Below, piece by piece: positions 55,139-62,531 of a stretch of DNA of 64,000 nt; position 1 is the stretch's first letter, and each line of letters begins with the position of its first letter. Made by a program: the position numbers and the translations under genes. Under the pieces are notes generated by a model, which saw only the letters and a list, made by a program, of their open reading frames with translations, ran no database searches and was not told the origin of the DNA. Origin of the DNA: Clostridiaceae bacterium (GTDB taxonomy: Bacteria; Bacillota; Clostridia; Saccharofermentanales; Saccharofermentanaceae); the NCBI GenBank assembly GCA_012729635.1, contig JAAYCT010000009.1, forward strand, positions 80,082 to 144,081, in the 5' to 3' direction.

Positions 55139-55159
55139 CAGTAAGTGTAGGAGGAAAAC

Positions 55160-55657
55160 GTGCAAATTGAGGTTTATATCAAGAAGATAAATGAGAGTGC
55201 GTGCATACCTTCGTATGCACACGAAAATGATTCCGGTATGGACGTATTTGCTTCCGAGGATGTAATGATATATCCCGGGCAAACGGTCCTTGTTCCGACC
55301 GGAATCTCGTTAGCGATTCCGGAAGGCTATGAGGTACAAATCCGACCGAGAAGCGGTTTGTCATTACATACAATGCTTCGTATTCCCAATAGTCCGGGAA
55401 CGATTGATGCGGGTTTTCGGGACGAGATAAAAGTGATTGTACATAATTCGAGTCCCGAAACTCGGGACGATTCGGAGTCTTCGCTTTTTTTGACTTCATC
55501 GAAAGGGAATCCCAAAGGGACATATCTGATTCGCAAGGGAGATCGTATCGCTCAAATGGTTTGTGCAAAAACCGAACGAATTCGTTTCATTCCCGTTTCG
55601 ACCCTGGATGGAATCGGAACAGACCGGCAAGGGGGATTCGGCTCCACCGGAGCATGA
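55160..55657 (+). CDS. dut: dUTP diphosphatase
   Basis: Hydrolyses dUTP to dUMP and pyrophosphate, keeping uracil out of DNA and feeding dTMP synthesis. 165 residues with all five trimeric dUTPase motifs: NDSGMDVFA (I), PRSGLS (II), GTIDAGFRDEIKV (III), RKGDRIAQMV (IV) and RQGGFGSTG (V). Starts with GTG 55160, behind TAGGAGG. An insertion between motifs III and IV (SSPETRDDSESSLFLTSSKGNPKG) lengthens the chain relative to Bacillus-type enzymes. Last gene of the long operon; a terminator follows. Confidence 0.96.
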   Translation: MQIEVYIKKINESACIPSYAHENDSGMDVFASEDVMIYPGQTVLVPTGISLAIPEGYEVQIRPRSGLSLHTMLRIPNSPGTIDAGFRDEIKVIVHNSSPETRDDSESSLFLTSSKGNPKGTYLIRKGDRIAQMVCAKTERIRFIPVSTLDGIGTDRQGGFGSTGA

Positions 55658-55730
55658 AATATTTCACGCCTTCAAATGAAGGACAGGGGTTTATTCCTCG
55701 TACTGCAAGTGGTAAAATACTGATGATGAG

Positions 55731-55766
55731 CGATGCAAGATAATCCATGCCTTGCATCGATTTTTT
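55731..55766 (+). terminator. Intrinsic terminator after dut
   Basis: CGATGCAAG (55731-55739) and CTTGCATCG (55751-55759) pair perfectly, then ATTTTTT. It closes the operon 74 bp after the dut stop. Confidence 0.85.
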
Positions 55767-55813
55767 GCGCATAACGAGGATCGGGAGAATATTTCTGAAA
55801 GGAGGGGAACAAT

Positions 55814-56791
55814 ATGATCGAGATGTTTGTTACAAAACAAGCCCATTCAACAAAGGAAAAAACGGTGAACCGTCTTGAACGCGTGGATCGGATTCAAGAC
55901 GACTGCTGGATTAACCTGTATGCCCCTACCGAAGAGGAAATCAAACTGGTAGAGGAAACCATCCATGTTCCGCCGGAGTTTTTAAGGTATCCGTTGGATG
56001 AAGAGGAACGACCCAGAATCGATCTGGACGAGGATACGGGAGATGTTCTGATTATCATCGATATCCCTTGTACCCGAAAAGACGATTCGTCCATTCATTA
56101 CGAAACCGGCCCTCTCGGCATTATTATCACGCGCAGGCACCTGTTAACGATATCGCTTCGTAAAACGAATATTTTGGACACGTTCATTGAGAATCGTGTG
56201 CGTGACTTCATTGTAAACTACCGGACCCGATTCGCCATTCAAATTCTTTTGGCCGTCGCGAAGGATTACTTAAAACTGCTCCGGTATATGGATAAATCGC
56301 TCGAGAGCTCCGAGCGCGCGTTGGCAAAATCAATCAGTAATACGGATCTTTATAAGCTGCTTGAGCTCGGTAAATCGCTGGTGTACTTTTCTACATCGTT
56401 AAAATCAAACGAAGCGGTGTTAGAAAAGCTAATGCGCGGTAGAGTCGTCAAACAGTACGATGAGGACGAGAATCTGCTCGAAGACGTAATCATCGAGTAT
56501 AAACAGGCTCGTGAGATGGCGGAAATTTATGCTTCGATCGTAAACGGAACGATGGATGCGTACGCTTCCATCATCAATAATAATATGAATCTGATCATGA
56601 AGATTCTTGCGGCTGCTACCATCGCACTTTCTGTTCCGACCGTAATATCGAGCTTTTTCGGACAAAACATTCCGATGCCGTGGGATCCGGAGTTTTCACG
56701 TGAACCCTATCCGTTCGTTTTTGTTCTCCTTCTGGGCGGATTGAGTATTGTTCTTGCCGTATACATACTTCGAAAAAAGAGAATGCTTTGA
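55814..56791 (+). CDS. CorA-family divalent cation channel with GQN in place of GMN
   Basis: 325 residues. N-terminal cytoplasmic alpha/beta domain (1-150), long helical funnel (about 160-255), and two closing helices (about 260-283 and 300-320). In CorA the loop between them is YGMN-type; here the loop reads FFGQNIPMPW, with GQN at residues 283-285. GQN replaces the canonical Met. Related clostridial proteins may also differ at this site. CorA forms pentamers that admit Mg2+ (or Co2+, Ni2+). Ribosome site GGAGG at 55802. Monocistronic by position after the terminator. Confidence 0.88.
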   Translation: MIEMFVTKQAHSTKEKTVNRLERVDRIQDDCWINLYAPTEEEIKLVEETIHVPPEFLRYPLDEEERPRIDLDEDTGDVLIIIDIPCTRKDDSSIHYETGPLGIIITRRHLLTISLRKTNILDTFIENRVRDFIVNYRTRFAIQILLAVAKDYLKLLRYMDKSLESSERALAKSISNTDLYKLLELGKSLVYFSTSLKSNEAVLEKLMRGRVVKQYDEDENLLEDVIIEYKQAREMAEIYASIVNGTMDAYASIINNNMNLIMKILAAATIALSVPTVISSFFGQNIPMPWDPEFSREPYPFVFVLLLGGLSIVLAVYILRKKRML

Positions 56792-56810
56792 TTGCATATG
56801 AGGCTGTTCT

Positions 56811-57821
56811 ATGTCGAAAGGCTTAACAAAACGTCCAGGCGCCAGGATTCCGCTTCAAAAAATAGTTGTTCGACTCGCCCAAGTATTCAGTATCACAGCC
56901 GTTTTACTGATTGCATTTATCATCTTAACCGCAGGAAGCGCGAACACATTAATGAAGACGGAAAAAACACCGGTATTAAACATACCGTCTAACATTCTGC
57001 CGCCTTACTCGCCGACGAGCTTTAAATCGTTTGACAAACAAACAATTCTGTCCGGGTGGTTTTTCAAAACATCGGACCCGATAAGCACAATCATTGTCGT
57101 GCACGGCACCGATTCGAATCGAATGCCGTTCAATGTTGAGACCGTCGATTTAGTGCAAGATTTTCTGGAAGCCGGATACAATGTATTTTTGTTTGACCAA
57201 AGGAATAGCGGTGAGTCGGAGGGAATGACCACGGGCTATGGGTACATGGAATGGAAGGATGTAATCGGCGCAATCGACCATGTTCGGAAAATCTCGGTTA
57301 CGACTGATGTGATCCTTTACGGAATCGGATCCGGATGTTCATCGTCTCTGATTGCGGCGGATAAGCTTCCTGAAAGCGGTGAAACGGAAAAGGAGTATTC
57401 TGCCGAAATAAATGAGCTGGCGTTTGACGGAAGTTATATCGCCGGATTCATTTTGGATTCTCCGGCGAAAATGTCGGATGATTATGTTCGACCAATTGTC
57501 GAATCTGAGTTTGTGATGGGCTTTATTACTCAATATTCCGTACCCTATGCAATCCGGATATCGGCCGGAGAGAGCGAGAATTTGAATCTCGCTTCGGAAA
57601 TTGCACGCACCTCCGTGCCGGTATGTATTCTCTACGGGGATCGGGATATATTTATCAAAACTTCGCTAATCGATCAGATAGTGAGTGAAAGAATCCGACT
57701 GCATCCCAATAATACGACCTCAGAGAAGTTTTCCGGAGCGGGTTATGTTGAATCCTACACAATCAATCCTCAAAGGTATCGCGAGATTGTAAGGGAGTTC
57801 CTGAACAGTCACTTTGAATAA
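56811..57821 (+). CDS. Alpha/beta-hydrolase fold membrane protein lacking catalytic Ser and His
   Basis: 336 residues. One helix (about 28-46), then an alpha/beta-hydrolase fold outside the membrane. The family frame is intact: IIVVHGTDSNR (oxyanion region), YNVFLFDQRNSGESEG, and GYGYMEWKDVIGAIDHV. The nucleophile elbow, GxSxG in active members, reads G171-I-G173-S-G175, with Gly at the Ser position. The acid position is kept (GDRD, D279), but the catalytic His (usually GAGHVESY) is Y312 in GAGYVESY. S174, one residue on, could not sit at the elbow in the same way. Probably an inactive pseudo-enzyme acting as a binding protein. Starts ATG 56811; weak ribosome site. Confidence 0.85.
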   Translation: MSKGLTKRPGARIPLQKIVVRLAQVFSITAVLLIAFIILTAGSANTLMKTEKTPVLNIPSNILPPYSPTSFKSFDKQTILSGWFFKTSDPISTIIVVHGTDSNRMPFNVETVDLVQDFLEAGYNVFLFDQRNSGESEGMTTGYGYMEWKDVIGAIDHVRKISVTTDVILYGIGSGCSSSLIAADKLPESGETEKEYSAEINELAFDGSYIAGFILDSPAKMSDDYVRPIVESEFVMGFITQYSVPYAIRISAGESENLNLASEIARTSVPVCILYGDRDIFIKTSLIDQIVSERIRLHPNNTTSEKFSGAGYVESYTINPQRYREIVREFLNSHFE

Positions 57822-57882
57822 ATAATATTATAGAATATGGCAACAAAAAAATGAAGAAGACAGACATCCCGACGGAGAAAAA

Positions 57883-58908
57883 ATGGCTATTTTGACATTA
57901 GGAATTGAATCATCGTGTGACGAGACGGCGTGTGCGGTTGTGTCCGACGGAAGAAATGTTCTTTCTTCGGTCATATCGTCTCAGGCGTCGTATCACAGCC
58001 GATTTGGTGGTGTTGTTCCCGAAATTGCTTCTCGAATGCATGTGGAGACAATCATCCCTTGTGTTCGTGATGCTCTGAACATTGCGGGTATAAATCTTTC
58101 GGATATAGATGCCATATGCGTTACAAAGGGACCGGGTTTGGTCGGTGCTCTTCTTGTGGGGATTTCGTCAGCAAAGGGATTGTCGGAGGTAACGAACAAA
58201 CCGTTAATCGGTGTCGGACATATTGATGCGCACGTTGCCGCTAACTATTTGACACATGAGGAATTAATCCCTCCTTTTATTGCGTTGATTGTGTCCGGAG
58301 GACACACCGAAATCGTGTTTACGCCGAATGATCGTGACCAAATTGTAATGGGGCAAACTCGAGATGATGCGGCCGGTGAAGCAATCGATAAAATTGCACG
58401 AGTTCTCGGCTTGGGGTACCCCGGCGGCCCGAAAATGGACGTTGCGGCAAAAGGCGGAGACCCGACTATCTACGATTTCCCGAAAACCCGATTTCCGGAT
58501 TCGTTTGACTTCTCGTTCAGCGGCATAAAAACCGCGGCTCTAAATATGATTAATCGTATCAAATCAAGTGGACAAGAACTGAATATATCGGATTTTTCCG
58601 CAGGCTATCTGCACGCAATTGCAGAAGTGCTCGCGGAAAACACGGTTCGTTGTGCTCTGAGTGTTCGTTGTTTGACCATATGTTTGGCAGGCGGAGTCTC
58701 CGCTAATTCCGTGTTAAGGGAAACGATGAAACGATACTCGGATCAACACGGCATCCGACTGTTTTCCCCGCCGATTGAGTTATGTACGGATAATGCGGCC
58801 ATGGTTGCGGCTGCGGGCTATTTGTCATATCTTAAAGGAGTGCGTGATGATTTGTCGATGAACGCAAACCCTACTTTACGTCTATTGAACTCGGAGAAAA
58901 GCATATAA
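57883..58908 (+). CDS. tsaD: tRNA N6-threonylcarbamoyladenosine transferase
   Basis: Transfers the threonylcarbamoyl group to A37 of ANN-decoding tRNAs, with TsaB and TsaE. 341 residues. TLGIESSCDETACAVV at the start (ASKHA-type nucleotide site), HIDAHVAANYL with the two metal-binding His (about residue 110), and SGGHTEIV, GEAIDKIARVLGLGYPGGP, GGVSANSVLRE and CTDNAAMVAAAG in the C-terminal half. Full length. Followed immediately by smpB with an overlapping TAATG. Confidence 0.97.
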   Translation: MAILTLGIESSCDETACAVVSDGRNVLSSVISSQASYHSRFGGVVPEIASRMHVETIIPCVRDALNIAGINLSDIDAICVTKGPGLVGALLVGISSAKGLSEVTNKPLIGVGHIDAHVAANYLTHEELIPPFIALIVSGGHTEIVFTPNDRDQIVMGQTRDDAAGEAIDKIARVLGLGYPGGPKMDVAAKGGDPTIYDFPKTRFPDSFDFSFSGIKTAALNMINRIKSSGQELNISDFSAGYLHAIAEVLAENTVRCALSVRCLTICLAGGVSANSVLRETMKRYSDQHGIRLFSPPIELCTDNAAMVAAAGYLSYLKGVRDDLSMNANPTLRLLNSEKSI

Positions 58909-59375
58909 TGAGCGAGAAAAATATCGCAGACAACAGAAAAGCATTTCATGATTACTTCATTCTTGAAAAGTTTGAAGCGGGTGTTTCCTTGCTCGGCACC
59001 GAGGTGAAATCCATTCGCGCAGGGAAGATCAACCTGAAGGACAGTTATGTTCAAGTGAAGAACCAAGAGCTTTTTTTAGTAGGCGCTCACATCAGTCCCT
59101 ATGAAGCGGGGAATCGATTCAACGCGGATCCGATGAGGGTGCGCAAGCTCTTGATGCATAAGAACGAAATTATTCGACTTTACTCTCGGGTCAAGCAAGA
59201 TGGTCTGACGATTGTCCCGACCCGGTGCTATTTTAAAGAAGGGAAAGTAAAAATAGAAATAGCGCTCGCGAAAGGGAAAGCAAAATACGATAAAAGGGAC
59301 AGTGTTGCTAAAAAAGACGCAGAAAGAGATATTGCCGGTGCCCTAAAAGCCAGGTCAAAAAGACCTGATGATTAA
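58908..59375 (+). CDS. smpB: SsrA-binding protein
   Basis: Delivers tmRNA to stalled ribosomes in trans-translation. 155 residues: NRKAFHDYFILEKFEAGVSLLGTEVKSIRAGKINLKDSYV-type beta barrel, GAHISPYE, LLLHKNEI-type LLMHKNEIIRLYSRV, and the basic C-terminal tail GKAKYDKRDSVAKKDAERD, which contacts the ribosome. The stop of tsaD and this ATG overlap by one base. The tmRNA gene (ssrA), often adjacent, is not found downstream. Confidence 0.97.
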   Translation: MSEKNIADNRKAFHDYFILEKFEAGVSLLGTEVKSIRAGKINLKDSYVQVKNQELFLVGAHISPYEAGNRFNADPMRVRKLLMHKNEIIRLYSRVKQDGLTIVPTRCYFKEGKVKIEIALAKGKAKYDKRDSVAKKDAERDIAGALKARSKRPDD

Positions 59376-59420
59376 TGCTATAATAACACTGAAATAAAAA
59401 ATAAATCTCTGGAGTGAGAA

Positions 59421-59969
59421 GTGACCAGAAACAGAAACACCGGTAATCCCATCCGTTGGTCATATTTAATTCTTTCAATCATTCTTTGGTCGATTGTAAT
59501 CGGCTGGATGTGGGTTATCTTTTTGTTTTCCTCCGAATCCGGGTTTGCTTCATTCGAAAGAAGTCAAATGCTTCTTGAATTCATGGATAAACATTTGAAC
59601 GTTTCAATTTCTCATTTTATCCTGCGAAAAGCAGCTCATTTCATTGAGTACGCCATACTGACATTATTGTCTTTTTCTTCATTTGCGGCTTCCTCAAGGA
59701 TTTCTGCTCATAACCCGTTGGTTGAGATTCCCGTTCGGGAAATGATCAGCTCATTTCAGACCAATGCGCTCCTATCAATATGGATTACCGTGTTATTTGC
59801 CGTAATTGATGAGTATCACCAGATTTTTGTTTACGGCAGAAACGCGAGTGTTATTGATGTGCTGATCGGAATAGCGGGAGGAATCTTGATCCTTTTGTTG
59901 CTTCGACTTTCTGTTTTCATCCTTACGCTTCCCAAAAAAAGATCGGATTCCTCCGATCTTCAGGAGTAA
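59421..59969 (+). CDS. VanZ-family membrane protein
   Basis: 182 residues from GTG 59421 behind TGGAG. Four helices (about 15-35, 65-85, 115-132, 140-162). VanZ-like signature: WMWVIFLFSSESGFAS, FILRKAAHFIEYAILTLL (HFIEY being the key motif) and VIDEYHQIFVYGRNASVIDVLIGIAGG. VanZ affects teicoplanin sensitivity in vancomycin operons; most chromosomal relatives are uncharacterised. Its last 12 codons overlap the terminator of the opposite-strand gene. Not a resistance gene by itself: no van ligase genes are present. Confidence 0.9.
   Translation: MTRNRNTGNPIRWSYLILSIILWSIVIGWMWVIFLFSSESGFASFERSQMLLEFMDKHLNVSISHFILRKAAHFIEYAILTLLSFSSFAASSRISAHNPLVEIPVREMISSFQTNALLSIWITVLFAVIDEYHQIFVYGRNASVIDVLIGIAGGILILLLLRLSVFILTLPKKRSDSSDLQE
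59934..59960 (-). terminator. Terminator of the YerB gene embedded in the VanZ coding end
   Basis: On the minus strand AAGATCGGA pairs with TCCGATCTT around GGAA, followed by TTTTTTT. Polarity and position (23 bp after the YerB stop) fit that gene. The stem lies inside the last codons of the convergent VanZ gene and encodes its KKRSDSSDLQE tail. Confidence 0.8.
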
Positions 59970-59982
59970 TCAAATGCAAGTA

Positions 59983-61215
59983 TTATTCCCATTGCGTTTT
60001 TGATTCGCGAGTCTGACGAACGACATTGATATAACTTCTTCCCGCATTAACCATGACCGGGTTTCCGTCTTTATCGAACAACTCTATTGAACTGGTCGGT
60101 GTCGGCTTTTCCCAAGTGATTTCTATTATTTTTCCGTCTGATGCATAATATCCGGTTCCACCGTTTTCCAGAAAAGCATCAATGGTGGGGTCGCCGTGTG
60201 AACGGATATCCGCAAAAAGGATGATTACATTCTTTACAAAAATCATTTCACCCGTGATTTCATCAATCTGAGCTTTCCCTCCGTACTGATACTTGGTATA
60301 CATCATTACGTCTTTATCGTACTTAAAATTGGAGTCACAGTTTGTTGCAGAGAAGTAGACGGTCAAATCGGTACAAGGCAGACCCCCTTCGAGAGAAGGT
60401 GATTCACTCGTAACGAACGGAAAGAGAAAAGGGGTTTCTCCTTCGGTCGAAATACTTTTGAAATCAATCGCACCTCGTATCAATTCGCCGTTGGTAACCG
60501 CAGAATGCTCAATGGCTCTTTCCTTGCGCCACTTGTCATCGCGGTAAAAAAACAAGTTTTTAGAAAGTGTGATTTTGCCGTCTACCGAGTGTCCGGAACT
60601 GGCACACATTACATTGCCGTCAACGGCTTGAATTCCATACTGCTTCAAGTGATCGGGGACTCTCCAGTTTGAGCCGAAATGGATAAATATGGAGTTGGTT
60701 CCCGCGCACAAGTCCGCGGAAAGGATTCGGGCGCTGCGAATCGGTCCGATCTCGGGAACGGCAGAAATATCGGCAAAAAGAGCGAGCAGGCGGGTCTGTC
60801 CGCTTTCGGTCTCATATTCGTATATCACGTCGGCGCGATGAAGGCCTCTTTGCGGAATAGCCGCATAATGATTGTTGACAACGATTGCAACCGAGCGTTT
60901 GTTGTAGTTATCAGGATCCATATCCGCCTTTCCCGTTAAAGGATTGATGTTCTCCGACGGCTCGACCCATTTTACTCCGGTGGTGGTTTCAGTTATGGAA
61001 GCTTCCGTGACCGTTGTGATCGAAGAATCCTTAGTTTCCGGAGTCGTTTCCGAAACGCTTGTGGATTCATAAGAAATGGGAACGGTCGATGTGGTTTGCG
61101 ACGCATCACTTGAACAGGAAACGGCAACCGTGGAAAAAAGGAAGATTACAGAAAAAAACATGAATCGAATAAACAGGGATAGGACAGGATTCGGAATATA
61201 GTTTTTAATGTTCAT
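59983..61215 (-). CDS. YerB-like DUF3048 lipoprotein
   Basis: 410 residues from ATG 61215, which has GAGGT four bases ahead; an upstream in-frame ATG has no ribosome site. Hydrophobic signal segment (about 14-31) and the lipobox-like AVSC (C34), giving a lipid-anchored extracellular protein; -3 is Ala rather than Leu, so the lipobox is weak. A Ser/Thr linker (about 36-80) precedes DUF3048 (85-410), recognised by NPLTGKADMDPDNYNKRSVAIVVNN, RGLHRADVIYEYETESGQTRLLALF and EIGPIRSARILSADLCAG. Function unknown; Bacillus YerB is the type protein. Divergent from the LCP gene. Confidence 0.88.
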   Translation of the reverse strand: MNIKNYIPNPVLSLFIRFMFFSVIFLFSTVAVSCSSDASQTTSTVPISYESTSVSETTPETKDSSITTVTEASITETTTGVKWVEPSENINPLTGKADMDPDNYNKRSVAIVVNNHYAAIPQRGLHRADVIYEYETESGQTRLLALFADISAVPEIGPIRSARILSADLCAGTNSIFIHFGSNWRVPDHLKQYGIQAVDGNVMCASSGHSVDGKITLSKNLFFYRDDKWRKERAIEHSAVTNGELIRGAIDFKSISTEGETPFLFPFVTSESPSLEGGLPCTDLTVYFSATNCDSNFKYDKDVMMYTKYQYGGKAQIDEITGEMIFVKNVIILFADIRSHGDPTIDAFLENGGTGYYASDGKIIEITWEKPTPTSSIELFDKDGNPVMVNAGRSYINVVRQTRESKTQWE

Positions 61216-61299
61216 TTGGACCTCGTTTTTTTTCATTATATAGGTCATTTTATCACACGCGATACGAGATCATACAAAAAATAAGTGATATTGTGTTCA

Positions 61300-61328
61300 T
61301 TGTTTTTTACGGACAAATCGGATATTAT
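61300..61328 (+). promoter_or_regulatory. Promoter of the second LCP gene
   Basis: TTGTTT (61300-61305), 17 bases, TATTAT (61323-61328), 34 bp before TTG 61362. Confidence 0.5.
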
Positions 61329-61361
61329 TACGTCGAATAAATAGTTTTCGAGGTGAGCGCA

Positions 61362-62531
61362 TTGAAAAACACCAATTCCGTCGGGAATCCGGCTGTTCAT
61401 AATCATTCCTTTTCTTCGCCACCGGGGAATAGGTCCGACTTTGATATTGTGTCGCGAAACGGTTCCTCTCGCAAGTTTTGGCAAAAACTCGTAAAATTTC
61501 TTGCTTTGGTGCTGGTAGCGGTAATCGGATTCGGAACAGGCGTTTTCGTCTATTTTTATAGAATATTGGGAAATGTCAATTATGTATACACGCCTTATGT
61601 TCAGCCGGAGAAATATGAGCCCTTGGATCTGGGTGAGCTAGACTCTTTGAATCTGGAAGGAGACACTCAATCATCTTGGGCGGAAGGTGGACATACGCAA
61701 GTATATGTAAACCCTGATTTCCCGATAAAGAATGTGGCACAAAAAGATAAAAACATAGAAAACATTTTGGTATTCGGAGTGGATTCTCGCGGATCACACG
61801 AGGTGGTCTGCCGTGCCGACGCAATCATGATTGTTTCATTGGATCGAAATAACAAGATGATAAAGATTACCTCGTTGATGAGGGACTGCACGGTCAATAT
61901 TGAAGGAAGAAGTAAACCGGACAAGCTGGGACACTCTTATGCATACGGGGGTGTCGGTCTGTTAATCAACACAATCAATGATAATTTCGGACTGGACATC
62001 AATCGATTCGTGATGCTTGATTTTCACAGTTCTTCCCGAATCATCGATGCGTTGGGCGGAGTGGAAATTGATGTGAAAAGCAACGAGGTTAAGTACGCGA
62101 ATATTGTAATCAAGGAGCACAATCATTTATTCGGTGAGGATGTTCCTTATTTGACGCACGAGGGCTATCAGACTCTTTCCGGGACACAGGCTATCGGGTG
62201 GGCAAGGATTCGATATTCGGACTCGGACTTTGTTCGGACGAGTCGACAAAGAACCGTCGCTTCCGCATTAATGAAAAAGGTTTCCGCCATGGATACACTC
62301 GGGCAATTGGCCATCATGGAAGAATTGGCCGGAATGTTTGAAACGAATATGAAATCGGATGATTTGACGCGCGTAGGATTTGATGGTGTTTCCTTGTCGG
62401 GACAAATTGTTGAGTATCGTGTTCCTGCTGACGGTATGTATACAACTCAGGCCAATCCATGGATGATGATTTTGGATTGGGAAAAGCAGATCCCCGCCCT
62501 GCATGAGTATATTTGGGGTGAAGCGGAATGA
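61362..62531 (+). CDS. LytR-CpsA-Psr (LCP) family cell-wall glycopolymer ligase
   Basis: 389 residues from TTG 61362, five bases after GAGGTGAG; GTG 61353 lies within that ribosome site. A cytoplasmic stub (about 1-40), one helix (about 45-68), a stalk, and the LCP domain (about 125-330): NILVFGVDSRG, CRADAIMIVSLD, ITSLMRDCTVNIEGR with the key Arg, GHSYAYGGVGLLINTINDNF, DALGGVEIDV and AIGWARIRYSDSDFVRTSRQ. It attaches glycopolymers to peptidoglycan. It differs clearly from the LCP protein at 23.3 kb. The stop overlaps the next start (ATGA), so the two are translationally coupled. Confidence 0.92.
   Translation: MKNTNSVGNPAVHNHSFSSPPGNRSDFDIVSRNGSSRKFWQKLVKFLALVLVAVIGFGTGVFVYFYRILGNVNYVYTPYVQPEKYEPLDLGELDSLNLEGDTQSSWAEGGHTQVYVNPDFPIKNVAQKDKNIENILVFGVDSRGSHEVVCRADAIMIVSLDRNNKMIKITSLMRDCTVNIEGRSKPDKLGHSYAYGGVGLLINTINDNFGLDINRFVMLDFHSSSRIIDALGGVEIDVKSNEVKYANIVIKEHNHLFGEDVPYLTHEGYQTLSGTQAIGWARIRYSDSDFVRTSRQRTVASALMKKVSAMDTLGQLAIMEELAGMFETNMKSDDLTRVGFDGVSLSGQIVEYRVPADGMYTTQANPWMMILDWEKQIPALHEYIWGEAE

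Noticed and set aside
59376..59420. tmRNA (ssrA) after smpB
   Set aside because: The gap before the VanZ start is only 45 bp and carries no tmRNA structure.
59421..59969. Glycopeptide resistance locus suggested by VanZ
   Set aside because: No vanA/B-type ligase, vanH or vanX is present; lone VanZ-like genes are common in Clostridia chromosomes.
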